A stretch of 64,000 nucleotides of DNA from Hymenobacter terrenus. GTDB lineage: Bacteria; Bacteroidota; Bacteroidia; Cytophagales; Hymenobacteraceae. Shown one piece after another: positions 25,294-33,607 of the stretch. Both the position numbers and the translations under genes were made by a program. Each line of letters begins with the position of its first letter. Positions within the stretch are counted from its first letter, which is position 1. Where the stretch lies: NCBI RefSeq assembly GCF_000972495.1, contig NZ_LATM01000008.1:293-64292 (forward strand). The letters run 5' to 3'. Below the pieces are notes generated by a model. The model made no database searches, was not told the DNA's origin, and worked only from the letters and a program-made list of their open reading frames with translations.

Positions 25294-25347
25294 AAGGCGC
25301 ATAGCGGTGAGAGGGCCCTTTGTGCTTCTCTCACCGCTATGCGCCTT
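25294..25347. terminator. Long perfect inverted repeat between convergent genes
   Basis: A 20-bp perfect stem (25294-25313 with 25328-25347) and a 14-base loop lie between the DUF4249 gene (plus) and the purine nucleoside phosphorylase gene (minus). There is no clear T run. Confidence 0.7.
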
Positions 25348-25411
25348 TCCACCATCAGAAGCACGAAGTTTTCACTAGTCTGTCGCCCCATCGGCGCGCA
25401 ACTTTAATCTA

Positions 25412-26233
25412 TTACAGCCCCGCCACCACGGCCCGAATCAGCGCCGTGAGGCGGGGCTCCGCTTTGCCAGCGGCGGCGAAAATATCGGCCAGTACCACGG
25501 GCTTGAGGTAGCCGGGCGCGCACAAGTCCGTAATAACGGATACGGCTAGCACCGGCAGGCCTAGGTGGCGCGCCGCAATGACTTCCGGCACCGTGCTCAT
25601 GCCCACCGCATCGGCCCCAATGGTACGCAGATAGCGGTATTCGGCCGGGGTTTCGAGCATGGGGCCGGGTACGCTCACGTACACGCCGCGGCGCGTGGTA
25701 TCGGCCTGGCCCAAGGCCTGCGCGGCGGCTTCGGCACGAACCAGCAAGTCAGCGTCGTAAGGCGCAAACATGTCGGGGAAGCGCGGGCCTAGCTCATCCA
25801 GATTGGGGCCGATGAGCGGATTGCCGGGCTGCAGGTTGATGTGGTCGTCAATCAGCATCAGGTCGGCAATGTTGAAGTCCGGGTTCAGCCCACCAGCCGC
25901 GTTGCTCACCAGCAGCCGACTAATGCCCAGCAGCTTGAGCACCCGCACCGGCATGGCTACCTGCTGCATGGTATAGCCTTCGTAGTAATGAAAGCGACCT
26001 TGCAGCACGGCTACCTTTTTACCGCCCATATGGCCGAGCAGCAGCCGACCGGCGTGGCTTTCTACGGTACTGAGTGGGAAATGCGGAATATCAGCGTAAT
26101 TGATTTCGTGCTCGACCTCTACCTCTTTGGCCAGCGCGCCTAAGCCAGTGCCGAGAATGATACCGGTTTCGGGTTGGAAGTTTTGAGAATTGGATTGAAT
26201 GTAGGCGGCGGCTTCGCGGAGGTGATTCAGCAT
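25412..26233 (-). CDS. punA: Purine-nucleoside phosphorylase (trimeric type)
   Basis: A 273-residue enzyme of the trimeric PNP family. It has the phosphate-binding start GIILGTGLGALA, VESHAGRLLLG, GRFHYYEGY, VSNAAGGLNPDF, DHINLQPGNPLIGPN and, later, GMSTVPEVIAARHLGLPVLAVSVITD with the substrate-site Glu/Met and Asn regions. It cleaves purine nucleosides with phosphate for salvage in the cytoplasm. Length matches the family. It lies downstream of sppA on the same strand, separated by a 29-bp-arm hairpin. Confidence 0.95.
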   Translation of the reverse strand: MLNHLREAAAYIQSNSQNFQPETGIILGTGLGALAKEVEVEHEINYADIPHFPLSTVESHAGRLLLGHMGGKKVAVLQGRFHYYEGYTMQQVAMPVRVLKLLGISRLLVSNAAGGLNPDFNIADLMLIDDHINLQPGNPLIGPNLDELGPRFPDMFAPYDADLLVRAEAAAQALGQADTTRRGVYVSVPGPMLETPAEYRYLRTIGADAVGMSTVPEVIAARHLGLPVLAVSVITDLCAPGYLKPVVLADIFAAAGKAEPRLTALIRAVVAGL

Positions 26234-26249
26234 GATAGATTTAAAAATT

Positions 26250-26310
26250 ACCCGAAGATTAGAGCAGATGGTGGGACGGGGCGTCCCACCATCTGCTCTA
26301 ATCTTCGGGT
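26250..26310. repeat. 29-bp perfect inverted repeat between sppA and PNP genes
   Basis: Arms 26250-26278 and 26282-26310 are exact complements with a GGG loop. It lies 8 bp after the sppA stop and 16 bp before the PNP start (both genes minus strand). It can act as terminator, attenuator or processing site. Confidence 0.8.
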
Positions 26311-26318
26311 GAAATAAG

Positions 26319-28091
26319 TTATTTGATTTCCAGCAGATATGGCAGTTTGGCCTGCACGCCGCGCATCTGCATGAGCTGCTGGTACTGCGCGTAGGCGGGG
26401 TAGAGCGGCCCCAACTCTGTTTTCATGGCCTTGGCTTTGGCCTCGTCATCGTCGCCACCGAACATGGAGAGCAGGTTCTCGATGGACGACCGCTGGCGCG
26501 GCAGGCGCTGTACTTCGTAGTCGTCGGCTTTGAGGTGAGCACGGGTGGCCGCTAGCTGGAGGGCGTCGGAATAGTCGCCGAGCACGTCGACGAGGCCGTT
26601 GCTCTTGGCTTCAAGGCCGCTCCAGACGCGGCCGGAGGCGAGGCGGCGCAGGCGCTCAACGGGCATGCGGCGGCCTAGTGCGGCCTTGGTGGTGAAGTCA
26701 GTGTAGATGTTGTCGACCTCTTGCTGCAAGGTGCGCTTTTCAAAATCAGACAGCGGGCGCGTGATGGTGGGCAGGTCGGAAAACTTGCCCGTCGTCACGC
26801 GGTCCACGGTGATGCCGAGCTTGTCGGCCAGCAGCGGCTGGATGTTGGGCAGTACCCCAAATACGCCGATGGAACCTGTGATGGTATTGGGATGGGCCAC
26901 GATGGTATCGCAGGCCATGGCGATGTAATAGCCACCCGAAGCTGCCACATCCGACATGGAGGCGATAATCGGCTTCACTTTTTTGGTCAGCGCTACCTCA
27001 CGGTAGATGATGTCCGACGCCAGCGACGAGCCGCCGGGCGAATTGATGCGCAGCACCACGGCCTTCACCTTATCGTCGAGGCGGGCCTTACGGATGGCCT
27101 CGGCAAACTTGGTGCTGCCGATGTTATCCTCGGAGCCTTTGCCGGTTACGATGTCCCCTTCGGCGTAAATTACGGCAATGCGGTTGCCGCTGGTGGTGCC
27201 TTCTTTTTCGTCCTCTTCCTCGCTATCGGTGTAGTCGCTCAGGCTCACCAGGCTGGGCTTTTTGTTCTTGGCCAAGCCGAGCTTGCCGCGCATGTAGTCC
27301 TGCACCTCATCGAAATAACCGAGCTTGGTCACCAACTTCAGGCGCAGGGCGTCGGGGGCGTTGTGCACCAGCATGGAGTCGGAAATAACCTTGAGGCGGG
27401 CCGGTGCGATGCCGCGGGCAGCAGCAACCTTTCCAATCATATAGCCATTGATGGAGTTCAGAAACGACACCGTCTGGTAGCGGGCCGAATCGGAAAAGCT
27501 CTCGCGGAAAAACGGCTCCACGGCACTCTTGAAGGAGCCCACCCGGAAGATGTAGGGCTGAATACCGGCCTTGTCGAACAGCCGCTTGTAGAACATCACC
27601 TCCGTGCTCAGGCCGTTGAATTCCAGAGTTCCCTGCGGGTGCAGGTAAATCTCGTTGGCTACCGAAGAAAGGTAAAAGCTTTTCTCGGAGCATACTTCGT
27701 GGTAGGCTACGATGAACTTGCCCGACTTTTTGAAGTCGAGCAGGGCATCGCGTACTTCCTCCAGCGAGGCCATGCCGCCCTGCACGATGTCGAGGTTAAG
27801 GAGAATGCCTTTAATGTCGCCATCGCCCTTGGCCCGACGGATGGCTTCCTTCAAACTAATGAGACCGGTGGACGAATCCCCCCCGCCGAAGCTCTCGAAT
27901 TTACCATCACGCCCACGCTCCGTTAGCGGCTCGTTGAGCTTGAGTTCCAGTACCGAATTAGCGGCAACCTCCTTGCGTTCGCCCGCACTCTTAGCCGTGC
28001 TGACGATGCCAATCAAGAGCAGGACGCCTAAAAAGCTAAATGCCAGCAAGCCTACGATGGTGGCCAGCACAAATTTCAAAAACTGAAGCAT
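26319..28091 (-). CDS. sppA: Signal peptide peptidase SppA, 67-kDa type
   Basis: A 590-residue protein with an N-terminal membrane anchor (about residues 5-30) and two tandem ClpP-fold domains. The catalytic lysine of the family lies in the first domain (RVGSFKSAVEPF, K188) and the nucleophilic serine in the second (DVAASGGYYIA, S385). INSPGGSSLASD gives the oxyanion region. This is the SppA architecture that degrades cleaved signal peptides at the inner membrane. An acidic Glu/Asp stretch (about 287-297) lies between the domains. A 43-bp tandem repeat lies upstream. Confidence 0.95.
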   Translation of the reverse strand: MLQFLKFVLATIVGLLAFSFLGVLLLIGIVSTAKSAGERKEVAANSVLELKLNEPLTERGRDGKFESFGGGDSSTGLISLKEAIRRAKGDGDIKGILLNLDIVQGGMASLEEVRDALLDFKKSGKFIVAYHEVCSEKSFYLSSVANEIYLHPQGTLEFNGLSTEVMFYKRLFDKAGIQPYIFRVGSFKSAVEPFFRESFSDSARYQTVSFLNSINGYMIGKVAAARGIAPARLKVISDSMLVHNAPDALRLKLVTKLGYFDEVQDYMRGKLGLAKNKKPSLVSLSDYTDSEEEDEKEGTTSGNRIAVIYAEGDIVTGKGSEDNIGSTKFAEAIRKARLDDKVKAVVLRINSPGGSSLASDIIYREVALTKKVKPIIASMSDVAASGGYYIAMACDTIVAHPNTITGSIGVFGVLPNIQPLLADKLGITVDRVTTGKFSDLPTITRPLSDFEKRTLQQEVDNIYTDFTTKAALGRRMPVERLRRLASGRVWSGLEAKSNGLVDVLGDYSDALQLAATRAHLKADDYEVQRLPRQRSSIENLLSMFGGDDDEAKAKAMKTELGPLYPAYAQYQQLMQMRGVQAKLPYLLEIK

Positions 28092-28561
28092 GAAAAAGAT
28101 AAATTAAAGACGCGAATTGAATGGCTCACCCAAGGGGCTAGCGCCCATCTTGGAAAGGAGCAGCAAGTTACAGGCAAAACCCAACGAGCACCCCACCAGC
28201 CTCGCCTACGTGGGCCACGCCGACAAAGATGACCCCTACCCCAACCACTTCCCAAGCGCAACGTCACCGCGACCATGGGACTAGTGCATGTATAACAAGT
28301 GGGTCAGCTTGTTTTCGAACCAGCAGGTATAAAACCCTACACAAAACTGAATCATTCTATACCCGTCAGGTATAAAGCTCTGGTGCAAACTGAAACGTTT
28401 TATACCTGTCAGGTATAAAACCTCAAACAAAATCAAAGGCTTTTATACCTGACCGAGCGCGACTGTCCGCCGCTTGCCAATGCATCCTGCCCGCACGCAA
28501 CGCCACTGCACAGCCCGCCCAGCGTAAAATACCTCCTTGTCCGGTTCGGGCCTACCAGATG
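28092..28561. other. sppA upstream region with 43-bp tandem repeat
   Basis: About 470 bp between rarA (minus) and sppA (minus). The centre holds three 43-bp tandem units; the flanks are featureless. It carries the sppA promoter, but I cannot fix its boxes. Confidence 0.5.
28324..28452. repeat. Three 43-bp tandem units with palindromic junctions
   Basis: Units at 28324-28366, 28367-28409 and 28410-28452 are each exactly 43 bp, start CAGGTATAAA and end TATACCYG plus one base. Their junctions form TATACCTGTCAGGTATA-type palindromes. Unit interiors share an AAACTGAA-like block but diverge elsewhere. Confidence 0.85.
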
Positions 28562-29890
28562 CTAGTAGCCGTACTTTTCGCCCCACCAGCTACGCAGGCG
28601 CTCTTGAATTTTCTGCTCGCTGGGGTTCTGGCCGGGCTCGTAGAAACGGGTACCGCTCAGGGCGTCGGGCAGAAACTCCTGTTCCTCGAAGTTGCCCTCA
28701 CCGTTATGCGAGTAGGCGTATTCCTTGCCGTAGCCGAGCTGCTTCAGCAAGCGCGTGGGGGCGTTGCGCAGCGGCACGGGCACTGGGTACACGCCGTGGG
28801 CTTGCACCTCGGCCTGCGCCGCCCGGATGGCCAGGTACGAGGCATTGCTCTTCACCGAAGTGGCCAGGTACACCACGGTTTGGGCCAGAATCAGGTCCGA
28901 CTCAGGCAGGCCAATAACGGTGCAGGCCTGGAAGCAGCTCGTGGCCAGCATCAGGGCGTTGGGATTAGCGTTGCCGATGTCCTCGGAAGCCAGAATGAGC
29001 ATGCGCCGAGCGATGAACTTCACATCCTCGCCGCCTTCCAGCATCACGGCCAGGTAGTAGAGCGCGGCGTTAGGGTCGGAGCCGCGCATGCTTTTGATGA
29101 AGGCCGAAATCACGTCGTAGTGCATCTCGCCGCCCTTGTCGTACTTCGCCAACGGGCGCTGAGCCACTTGCTGCACCACGGCATCGGTGATGGTCACGAC
29201 GCCCTTTTTATCGGGCGGCGTGCTCTGCACCACTATTTCGAGGAGATTGAGCAGCTTGCGGGCGTCGCCTCCACTCAGGGCCAGCAGAGCGTGGGCTTCC
29301 TTTAGACTGACCTTCTTCTGCTTCAGCGCCTCGTCCTCCGTCAGGGCCTTGCTCACCAGCCCGCGCAGGGTTTCCGCGCCCAACGGCTCCAGCACGTACA
29401 CCTGGCAGCGGGAGAGCAGGGCCGGAATGACTTCGAACGACGGGTTTTCGGTGGTGGCCCCGATCAGCGTCACCGTCCCGTTCTCCACCGCGCCCAGCAG
29501 CGCGTCCTGCTGGGCCTTGCTGAAGCGGTGAATTTCGTCAATAAAAAGCACCGTGCCGCGCTGCCGCCGGGCCTTCTCAATGACATCGCGCACGTCCTTC
29601 ACGCCCGCATTGATGGCGCTCAAAGCCGAGAAGGGCTGTTTCAGCTCGCTGGCCAGCAAATGAGCCAGGGTGGTTTTGCCCACGCCCGGCGGGCCCCAGA
29701 GAATGAGGCTGGGCAAGCGGCCGGAGCTGAGGTAGCGGCGCAGCACGCCGGTTTCGCCCACCAGGTGCTGCTGGCCGGCGTAGTCGGCCAGGCGGCGCGG
29801 GCGCTGGCGCTCGGCCAGGGGCGCGTCGGGTCCGGGCGGGGGCGGCGGGGTGAAAGCGGTGGGTTCGTCGTCGGGAAAGAGGGAAGCCAT
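28562..29890 (-). CDS. rarA: Replication-associated recombination protein RarA (MgsA)
   Basis: A 442-residue AAA+ ATPase with Walker A GPPGVGKTT at 66-74, Walker B LFIDEIHRFS at 115-124, sensor 1 GATTENPSFEV and the C-terminal MgsA domain (AVMLEGGEDVKFIARRM, ending SWWGEKYGY). RarA acts at stalled replication forks and gaps. An unusual Pro-rich N-terminal stretch (FTPPPPPGPDAP, 13-24) precedes the conserved core. The start codon lies two bases from hairpin element 5. Confidence 0.95.
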   Translation of the reverse strand: MASLFPDDEPTAFTPPPPPGPDAPLAERQRPRRLADYAGQQHLVGETGVLRRYLSSGRLPSLILWGPPGVGKTTLAHLLASELKQPFSALSAINAGVKDVRDVIEKARRQRGTVLFIDEIHRFSKAQQDALLGAVENGTVTLIGATTENPSFEVIPALLSRCQVYVLEPLGAETLRGLVSKALTEDEALKQKKVSLKEAHALLALSGGDARKLLNLLEIVVQSTPPDKKGVVTITDAVVQQVAQRPLAKYDKGGEMHYDVISAFIKSMRGSDPNAALYYLAVMLEGGEDVKFIARRMLILASEDIGNANPNALMLATSCFQACTVIGLPESDLILAQTVVYLATSVKSNASYLAIRAAQAEVQAHGVYPVPVPLRNAPTRLLKQLGYGKEYAYSHNGEGNFEEQEFLPDALSGTRFYEPGQNPSEQKIQERLRSWWGEKYGY

Positions 29891-29892
29891 AA

Positions 29893-29984
29893 GTAGCGCG
29901 AACTTTGTAGTTCGCGTCTCCGAACGATGCTGGCACGAACAAGTTCTACCGGCGCGGGGACGCGAGCCACAAAGTTCGCGCTAC
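29893..29984. repeat. Hairpin element 5 in a divergent promoter region
   Basis: Arms 29893-29917 and 29960-29984 match with two mismatches (core GTAGCGCGAACTTTGTAG). It occupies most of the 116 bp between rarA (minus) and the DMT transporter (plus). Confidence 0.75.
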
Positions 29985-30006
29985 TTTGCGCTGTCTCTCC
30001 TCCATT

Positions 30007-30939
30007 ATGCGCAGTTCCCTCCGCGTCCACGCGGCGCTATTTCTGGTTGCCCTCATCTACGCCGCCAGCTATTCGCTTTCTAAAGACATCATGCCGCGCT
30101 ACATGGGGCCATTTGGCGTCGTTACGCTGCGCATTTTGGGCGCCACCTTGTTTTTCGCCATCATCAAATATTTCGTGGCCCCACGGGATAAAATCGTCGG
30201 TCGGGCCGACAACCTGCGGGCCATTGCCTGCGGTATTTGTGGTATTGGCGTCAACCAGCTCCTGTTTTTTTCGGGCCTGAACCTGACTGCGCCCATCAGC
30301 GCCTCGCTGCTCCAAACCATCGCGCCCATTGTGGTGGTCATTGCCTCGGCCGTCTTGTTGAGCGAGAAAATCACGCTGCCGCGCGTGCTGGGCATTGCCG
30401 TGGGAGCAGTTGGGGCGGCATCGCTCATTCTCAGTCGCAATGCGCAGGCGACCATCTATCCGAACGCCACGCTGGGCAATATTTGCATTCTGGCCAACGC
30501 CACCGTGTTTGGCCTCTACCTCGTGCTGGTGCAGCCCCTGATGCGCAAGTATCACGCCTTCACAGTACTGGGGCGGGTGTTTCTGGTGGGCGCGTTCATC
30601 GCCGTGCCCTTCGGCTGGCAGCAAACCCTGACGGCCGATTACCGCCATTTCCCACCCTACATCTGGCTCGAAATAGGCTACATGGTCGTTTTCCTCACCA
30701 TCGTGGCCTACCTGCTCAATAACTGGGCCTTGAAATACGCCTCCCCTGCCCTGCTGGGCGTCTACATCTACATTCAGCCAGTGCTGGCCGTGCTCATCGC
30801 CATGAGTTTGGGCAAAGACCATCTTTCCTGGGGCAAAGCCGGGCAGGCCGTGCTCATTTTCCTGGGCGTGTGGCTGGTGAGCCAGAAACCAAAAGCGGCC
30901 GTGGGGCCGAAGGTAGCGGTTGAGGCGGCGCAGGATTAA
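30007..30939 (+). CDS. DMT-superfamily (EamA) transporter
   Basis: A 310-residue membrane protein with ten probable helices arranged as two EamA repeats. The first covers SSLRVHAALFLVALIYAASYSLSKDIM to about 145 (INQLLFFSGLNLT, APISASLLQTIAPIV); the second covers 155-300 (YLLNNWALKYASPALLGVYIYIQPVLAVLIA). Such proteins usually export amino acids or metabolites; the substrate is unknown. The frame begins at 29986 upstream, but the ATG at 30007 is closer to the family start. Its stop overlaps the remnant of a RhuM-type gene on the other strand. Confidence 0.88.
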   Translation: MRSSLRVHAALFLVALIYAASYSLSKDIMPRYMGPFGVVTLRILGATLFFAIIKYFVAPRDKIVGRADNLRAIACGICGIGVNQLLFFSGLNLTAPISASLLQTIAPIVVVIASAVLLSEKITLPRVLGIAVGAVGAASLILSRNAQATIYPNATLGNICILANATVFGLYLVLVQPLMRKYHAFTVLGRVFLVGAFIAVPFGWQQTLTADYRHFPPYIWLEIGYMVVFLTIVAYLLNNWALKYASPALLGVYIYIQPVLAVLIAMSLGKDHLSWGKAGQAVLIFLGVWLVSQKPKAAVGPKVAVEAAQD

Positions 30940-31073
30940 TTATCCTGATTAATCAGGTTCACCACCAGCGTCACTATCGTGGCCTTGTCCTCCGGCTTGC
31001 TCTCGGCGATGAGCAGCGTGAGCGCCACCAGCGCGTTATCGGCCAGCCGCCGGGTGCCGTCGGGGTAGTTATA
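30936..31073 (-). pseudogene. C-terminal remnant of a RhuM/Fic-type protein
   Basis: The reading frame gives NYPDGTRRLADNALVALT and then LLIAESKPEDKATI, ending in a normal stop at 30936. This matches the C-terminus of RhuM-Fic-fusion proteins as I recall them (ALTLLIAESxPxDK). There is no start codon. The N-terminal part of such a protein lies at 31496-31878 on the same strand, so this is the other end of one broken gene. Its stop overlaps the DMT transporter stop. Confidence 0.65.
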
Positions 31074-31084
31074 TTAGCCAGGCT

Positions 31085-31486
31085 ATGCTCTATCTAACAT
31101 TGCTTGTGGTTTATTGCTTGGTTTTGCTACTGGTGCAGCCTACGTATTTCAACCTGGCAATTCGGGCTGGGACAACCTGTATGTTCTATTTTCTCTGTCT
31201 GTTGAGCGGAAGCAGGATGCATCGGGCCGCATTGGCGCATAAAGTGCAGATTGGCACCGAGGTGGTGGGGCACGGTGGATTTCTTGCCGATGATTACAAC
31301 ACTATCGAACCAGTTTACGGCGTGAAAGATACTTGGCTGGTCATCGTGCTAGGAACGCCTCTGCTAGCGGTGTTGCTGTTGCGCTTTTTTAATAGGCCGG
31401 CACGGCTGCACCCATTTATCGCCGCTGGCTACGTGTTTTATCTCATTGGCAGCATCTTCCTGCCAACATGGCTCAGCCCTTGGTAG
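31085..31486 (+). CDS. Small membrane protein, unknown
   Basis: A 133-residue protein with three to four hydrophobic segments (1-20, 24-42, 80-98, 110-126) and a loop containing GTEVVGHGGFLADDYNTIEPVYG. I do not recognise the family. It lies on the plus strand exactly between the two parts of the decayed RhuM-type gene on the minus strand, so it may have arrived with the event that broke that gene, or may be an unrelated small gene captured there. Confidence 0.6.
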   Translation: MLYLTLLVVYCLVLLLVQPTYFNLAIRAGTTCMFYFLCLLSGSRMHRAALAHKVQIGTEVVGHGGFLADDYNTIEPVYGVKDTWLVIVLGTPLLAVLLLRFFNRPARLHPFIAAGYVFYLIGSIFLPTWLSPW

Positions 31487-31495
31487 CCAGTCAGT

Positions 31496-31878
31496 TCATA
31501 AGTTTCGTCCCTCGGGATGCACTAGGCGCTTAAGTTCGGCTAGTTGGCGGATACTTTCGCGCAAGCGCTTTTCATTCAGCGCGTAGCCCTGCAAAAGGTA
31601 CTGGCACGGTAACCAACTGAAATTATTACATCTAAATTATAATAAGATACTGCTTTGTCAGAGAAAGCAATGTGCAAAAAATGCACATTGCTTTCTTCGT
31701 CAAGTTCGCCTGTTTGAAAAACTGTTCGCAAGTGCTTAGAAAGCACACTTCTTTCGCGGTCAAATAGTTGCGCCATTTGCGCCTGCGTCAACCAGACAGT
31801 TTCGTGGTCCAGCTGCACCTCTAATCGGGTTTGCCCATCGGGTGCTTGATAAAGCAGGATATTATCAGTCGACTCCAT
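31496..31878 (-). pseudogene. RhuM-type gene, N-terminal remnant with internal deletion
   Basis: The intact first part (about 85 residues) reads VWLTQAQMAQLFDRERSVLSKH..., FQTGELDEESNVHFLH and YYNLDVIISVGYR, the RhuM (virulence protein) N-domain. The frame then shifts after a deletion near 31610. In the other frame the text continues QYLLQGYALNEKRLRES, then IRQLAELKRLV, to a stop at 31496. The C-terminal third is 420 bp further on (30936-31073). The missing stretch and the frameshift make the product non-functional. Such genes often accompany restriction-modification or toxin-like cassettes. Confidence 0.8.
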
Positions 31879-31932
31879 CTTTGGAAGCTGTAGTTTTTGG
31901 GCAAAGTAACACGTTAGTAATCACTTATATTG

Positions 31933-31965
31933 AAACAGGCCCGGCTTATTCAGCCGGGCCTGTTT
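31933..31965 (-). terminator. Terminator of lpdA
   Basis: Stem AAACAGGCCCGGCT / AGCCGGGCCTGTTT with a 5-base loop, about 25 bp past the lpdA stop. Confidence 0.8.
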
Positions 31966-31989
31966 GTGCTCTTCTTTAGCGAGTCCTCT

Positions 31990-33384
31990 CTACAAGTGAA
32001 TCACCTCGCCGTACGCGGCGGCGGCGGCTTCCATCACGGCTTCCGACATGGTGGGGTGCGGGTGCACCGACTTAATAATTTCGTGGCCGGTGGTTTCCAG
32101 CTTGCGGGCTACCACCACCTCGGCAATCATCTCGGTCACGTTTGAGCCAATCATGTGGGCGCCGAGCCACTCACCGTATTTCTTGTCAAAGATGACTTTT
32201 ACGAAGCCGTCTTTCACGCCGCCGGCGCTGGCTTTGCCCGAAGCGGAGAAGGGGAATTTGCCCACCAGGATGTCGTAGCCTTTTTCCTTGGCTTCAGCTT
32301 CAGTATAGCCCACGCTGGCAATTTCAGGCGAGGCGTAAGTGCAGCCGGGAATGTTCTGATAGTTGAGCGGCTCGGGGTGGTGGCCGGCGATTTTCTCGAC
32401 GCAAATAATGCCCTCGGCCGAGGCCACGTGAGCCAGCGCGGGACCGGGCACGATGTCGCCGATGGCGTAAATGCCGGGCACGTTGGTCTGGTAGAAGTCA
32501 TCGACGATGACGCGGCCGCGCTCTACTTTGATACCCAGCTCTTCGATGCCGATGTTCTCCAGGTTGGTGGTCACGCCCACGGCACTCAGCACCACGTCGC
32601 AGTCAATCTGCTGCTCGCCCTTGGCGGTTTTGATGGTCACCTGGCAGCCTTCGCCGCTGGTGTCTACCTTGGTTACTTCGGCGCTGGTGAGCACGTTCAC
32701 GCCGATTTTGCGGAACGACTTTTCCATCTGGCGCGACACTTCCTCGTCTTCCACGGGCACGATGCGGGGCAGGTATTCCACCACCGTCACCTCCGAGCCC
32801 ATGGTCCGATAGAAGTAGGCAAACTCGACACCGATGGCGCCCGAGCCCACCACCACGAGGCGCTTGGGCAGTTGCTCCATGGCCATGGCCTTGCGGTAGC
32901 CGATAATTTTCTTATTGTCGACGGGCATGGTGGGCAGCTCACGCGAGCGGGCGCCGGTAGCCAGGATGATGCTCTTGGCTTCGACAGTTTCCTTGCTACC
33001 GTCGGCTTTGGTCACTTCCACCTTGCCGGGGGCCAGCACCTTGCCAGCGCCCATAACGACCTCAATCTTATTCTTCTTGAACAGGAAGTTGATGCCCTTG
33101 CTCATGCCGTCGGCCACGCCGCGGCTGCGGCTAATTACGGCGCCGAAATCGTAGCCAATGCCTTCGGCCTTCAGGCCGTAGTCGGCGGCGTGGTTGAGGT
33201 ATTCGAACACCTGCGCCGACTTGAGCAGCGCTTTGGTGGGAATACAGCCCCAATTGAGGCAAATGCCGCCCAGCGACTCGCGCTCGATAACGCCCACTTT
33301 CAGGCCCAGCTGCGACGCCCGAATGGCGGCTACGTACCCGCCGGGGCCGCTGCCGACCACGACCAAATCAAATTGCAATGCCAT
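31990..33384 (-). CDS. lpdA: Dihydrolipoyl dehydrogenase (E3)
   Basis: A 464-residue flavoenzyme with the FAD-binding GSGPGGYVAA (11-20), the redox-active disulfide GGICLNWGCIPTK (C42, C47), the NAD-binding VVVGSGAIGVEFA, the second FAD motif YAIGDIVPGPALAHVA and the C-terminal His-Glu pair region HPHPTMSEAVMEAA. It reoxidises lipoamide in pyruvate, 2-oxoglutarate and branched-chain dehydrogenase complexes. The frame runs upstream to 33468, but the ATG at 33384 gives the family start. It stands alone with its own -7 box and terminator; the other complex subunits are not here. Confidence 0.96.
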   Translation of the reverse strand: MALQFDLVVVGSGPGGYVAAIRASQLGLKVGVIERESLGGICLNWGCIPTKALLKSAQVFEYLNHAADYGLKAEGIGYDFGAVISRSRGVADGMSKGINFLFKKNKIEVVMGAGKVLAPGKVEVTKADGSKETVEAKSIILATGARSRELPTMPVDNKKIIGYRKAMAMEQLPKRLVVVGSGAIGVEFAYFYRTMGSEVTVVEYLPRIVPVEDEEVSRQMEKSFRKIGVNVLTSAEVTKVDTSGEGCQVTIKTAKGEQQIDCDVVLSAVGVTTNLENIGIEELGIKVERGRVIVDDFYQTNVPGIYAIGDIVPGPALAHVASAEGIICVEKIAGHHPEPLNYQNIPGCTYASPEIASVGYTEAEAKEKGYDILVGKFPFSASGKASAGGVKDGFVKVIFDKKYGEWLGAHMIGSNVTEMIAEVVVARKLETTGHEIIKSVHPHPTMSEAVMEAAAAAYGEVIHL

Positions 33385-33445
33385 AAAATTCTTTCGAAAG
33401 AGAAAAGTACACCGGGCCCGGCTGGGGGACCCACCCATTGGGCAG

Positions 33446-33453
33446 CAAAGATA
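33446..33453 (-). promoter_or_regulatory. -7 promoter box of lpdA
   Basis: On the minus strand this reads TATCTTTG, an exact TAnnTTTG box, about 62 bp before the lpdA ATG. Confidence 0.55.
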
Positions 33454-33607
33454 GCCGCGCCCCCGCACCGCGCCGCTATGCCGGCCACTGCCAGATGCAA
33501 ACTAGGCAACAACGCCGCACCGCAGTACGTGCTAATAGCGAATCTCGTCTTGGCGCCGTATAAGCCCCGGCTACGGCACGGCTTGCCTGGCTTTTCACTT
33601 TGCTTCC

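Noticed and set aside
28324..28452. Possible small CRISPR array
   Set aside because: The 43-bp units have similar rather than unique interiors, there are no cas genes in the window, and the repeat/spacer sizes do not fit.
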